Shown here one piece after another: positions 63,252-64,000 of a DNA stretch of 64,000 nucleotides. The stretch covers positions 19,510,219 to 19,574,218 of the forward strand of contig NC_088315.1 of assembly GCF_910592395.1 (NCBI RefSeq), in the 5' to 3' direction. Position numbers and translations under genes: made by a program. Within the stretch, counting starts at the first letter, position 1. Each line of letters begins with the position of its first letter. Under the pieces are notes generated by a model. That model worked only from the letters and a program-made list of their open reading frames with translations, had not been told where the DNA came from and did not search any database. This DNA is from Lineus longissimus. Taxonomy: Eukaryota; Nemertea; Pilidiophora; Heteronemertea; Lineidae.

Positions 63252-64000
63252 ATCGTAGACGCGGTCACACGGCGGTCAACCACCGGGTCGGGAGCTTTCA
63301 ACTGGGATTGACGTCCGGGGATAAATCATTGAGCAAAATTAGTGAAATAAGCATAAAATCCAATAAATAAATCAGTAGGCCTACATTGTGATCGGTCTGT
63401 CGTGCCATATGTACATAGGCCTATCCAGCCAACACTCCGGACGCAGTGGACCGGCCTTTCGCCCTAAGAAAGATCAGGATGACGAAATGGACTGCATCTG
63501 AGTCTGATCCAGACATGTACCTTTAACTGAAAACAAACCTCCGATCGATGAGACCAATGGTGAATGGCTAGAAAGACCAAGTTCACAGGGAACTCTGGTT
63601 GATTTTGGTAAGAGAAAAGACATTCCATTTACTATCTTTGTCAGCGATTTCTCAATGGTTGGTCCTAATACCTCCATGGTCCTGGTTAAGCCGGCGAGCA
63701 TATACGCGCGGGAGGGGTATATCTTTGGGAACGAGTTCAAAATTCTTAGTTAATTTTTTTCCCGGCGTTCGGTTCGTCAGCTCATAACTGAATGCGTATT
63801 GCAAATCATACATGTAGATATAGACAGGTAACCATATAGACATACGCAATTTTCATCTCATCCATTTGGAAGTGAACATGATAACATAGGCTATAGGCCG
63901 CATCTCTCGAACAAATGATTGATGGTGTTGCTATTTTGCTTTCAAGCTATCGAAAATTAAACGTATTGGATATATATCATCACATTGAATGAACAATCTT
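63252..64000. other. Unannotated right end
   Basis: No exon, RNA gene or repeat with defined ends was recognised. The BCAT promoter may lie in this stretch. A GGCGTTCGGTTCGTCAG segment at about 63764 is unassigned. Confidence 0.35.

Overview
ORGANISM AND OVERALL CHARACTER. The window is nuclear DNA of an invertebrate animal: nine multi-exon protein-coding genes with GT-AG introns of about 100 bp to several kb, orthologues of human genes with nearly identical protein lengths, AATAAA polyadenylation signals, and many short non-autonomous repeats (MITEs and tRNA-headed SINEs) in introns. A clear TERB1 orthologue plus a DIABLO/Smac orthologue argues against flies and nematodes and for a less reduced bilaterian genome, perhaps a marine lophotrochozoan or invertebrate deuterostome; the sequence alone does not settle the phylum. 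No bacterial, viral or organellar gene was recognised. || LAYOUT. (1) 39-1269 (+): 3' half of an isochorismatase-domain gene (ISOC1/2) with two tandem 133-bp versions of one catalytic exon. (2) 2214-2615 (-): an unrecognised 133-codon open frame. (3) 3072-5279 (-): DIABLO/Smac, 239 aa. (4) 5413-8255 (+): prenylcysteine oxidase PCYOX1, 502 aa, head to head with DIABLO across a 133-bp promoter. (5) 10342-14025 (-): mitochondrial 3-ketoacyl-CoA thiolase ACAA2, complete except for a tiny first exon. (6) 15925-18837 (+): endosomal syntaxin 7/12, 283 aa. (7) 21424-30726 (+): the meiotic telomere protein TERB1, 17 exons, 1337 aa. (8) 33769-53561 (-): a DENND2-family Rab exchange factor with three alternative first exons, all joining the same common exon in frame. 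(9) 54539-56239 (+): ribosomal protein uL15/RPL27A, 148 aa, with a 5'TOP start and a possible intronic H/ACA snoRNA. (10) 58624-62805 (-): branched-chain aminotransferase BCAT, 388 aa. || HOW THE GENES WORK TOGETHER. They form no operon or cluster; they are independent housekeeping and cell-biological genes (apoptosis, prenylcysteine degradation, mitochondrial fatty-acid oxidation, endosomal fusion, meiotic telomere attachment, Rab activation, translation, branched-chain amino-acid catabolism). Local links are divergent promoter pairs (DIABLO/PCYOX1, ACAA2/syntaxin, long DENND2/RPL27A) and convergent ends (ISOC/DIABLO, PCYOX1/ACAA2, TERB1/DENND2, RPL27A/BCAT). || REPEATS. The dominant repeat is a roughly 180-bp MITE with TACAGT...ACTGTA ends, at least ten copies, one split by a nested palindromic element flanked by TAA. 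Other inverted-repeat elements, tRNA-derived SINEs, a 5S-rRNA-like fragment and a near-identical 372-bp tandem duplication that copies the edge of an ACAA2 exon are also present. || METHOD AND LIMITS. Exon borders were set by hand from GT-AG sites, reading-frame phase and protein similarity recalled from known families. Every multi-exon model sums to a whole number of codons, except ISOC (starts before the window) and ACAA2 (first exon not found). No database search was run.
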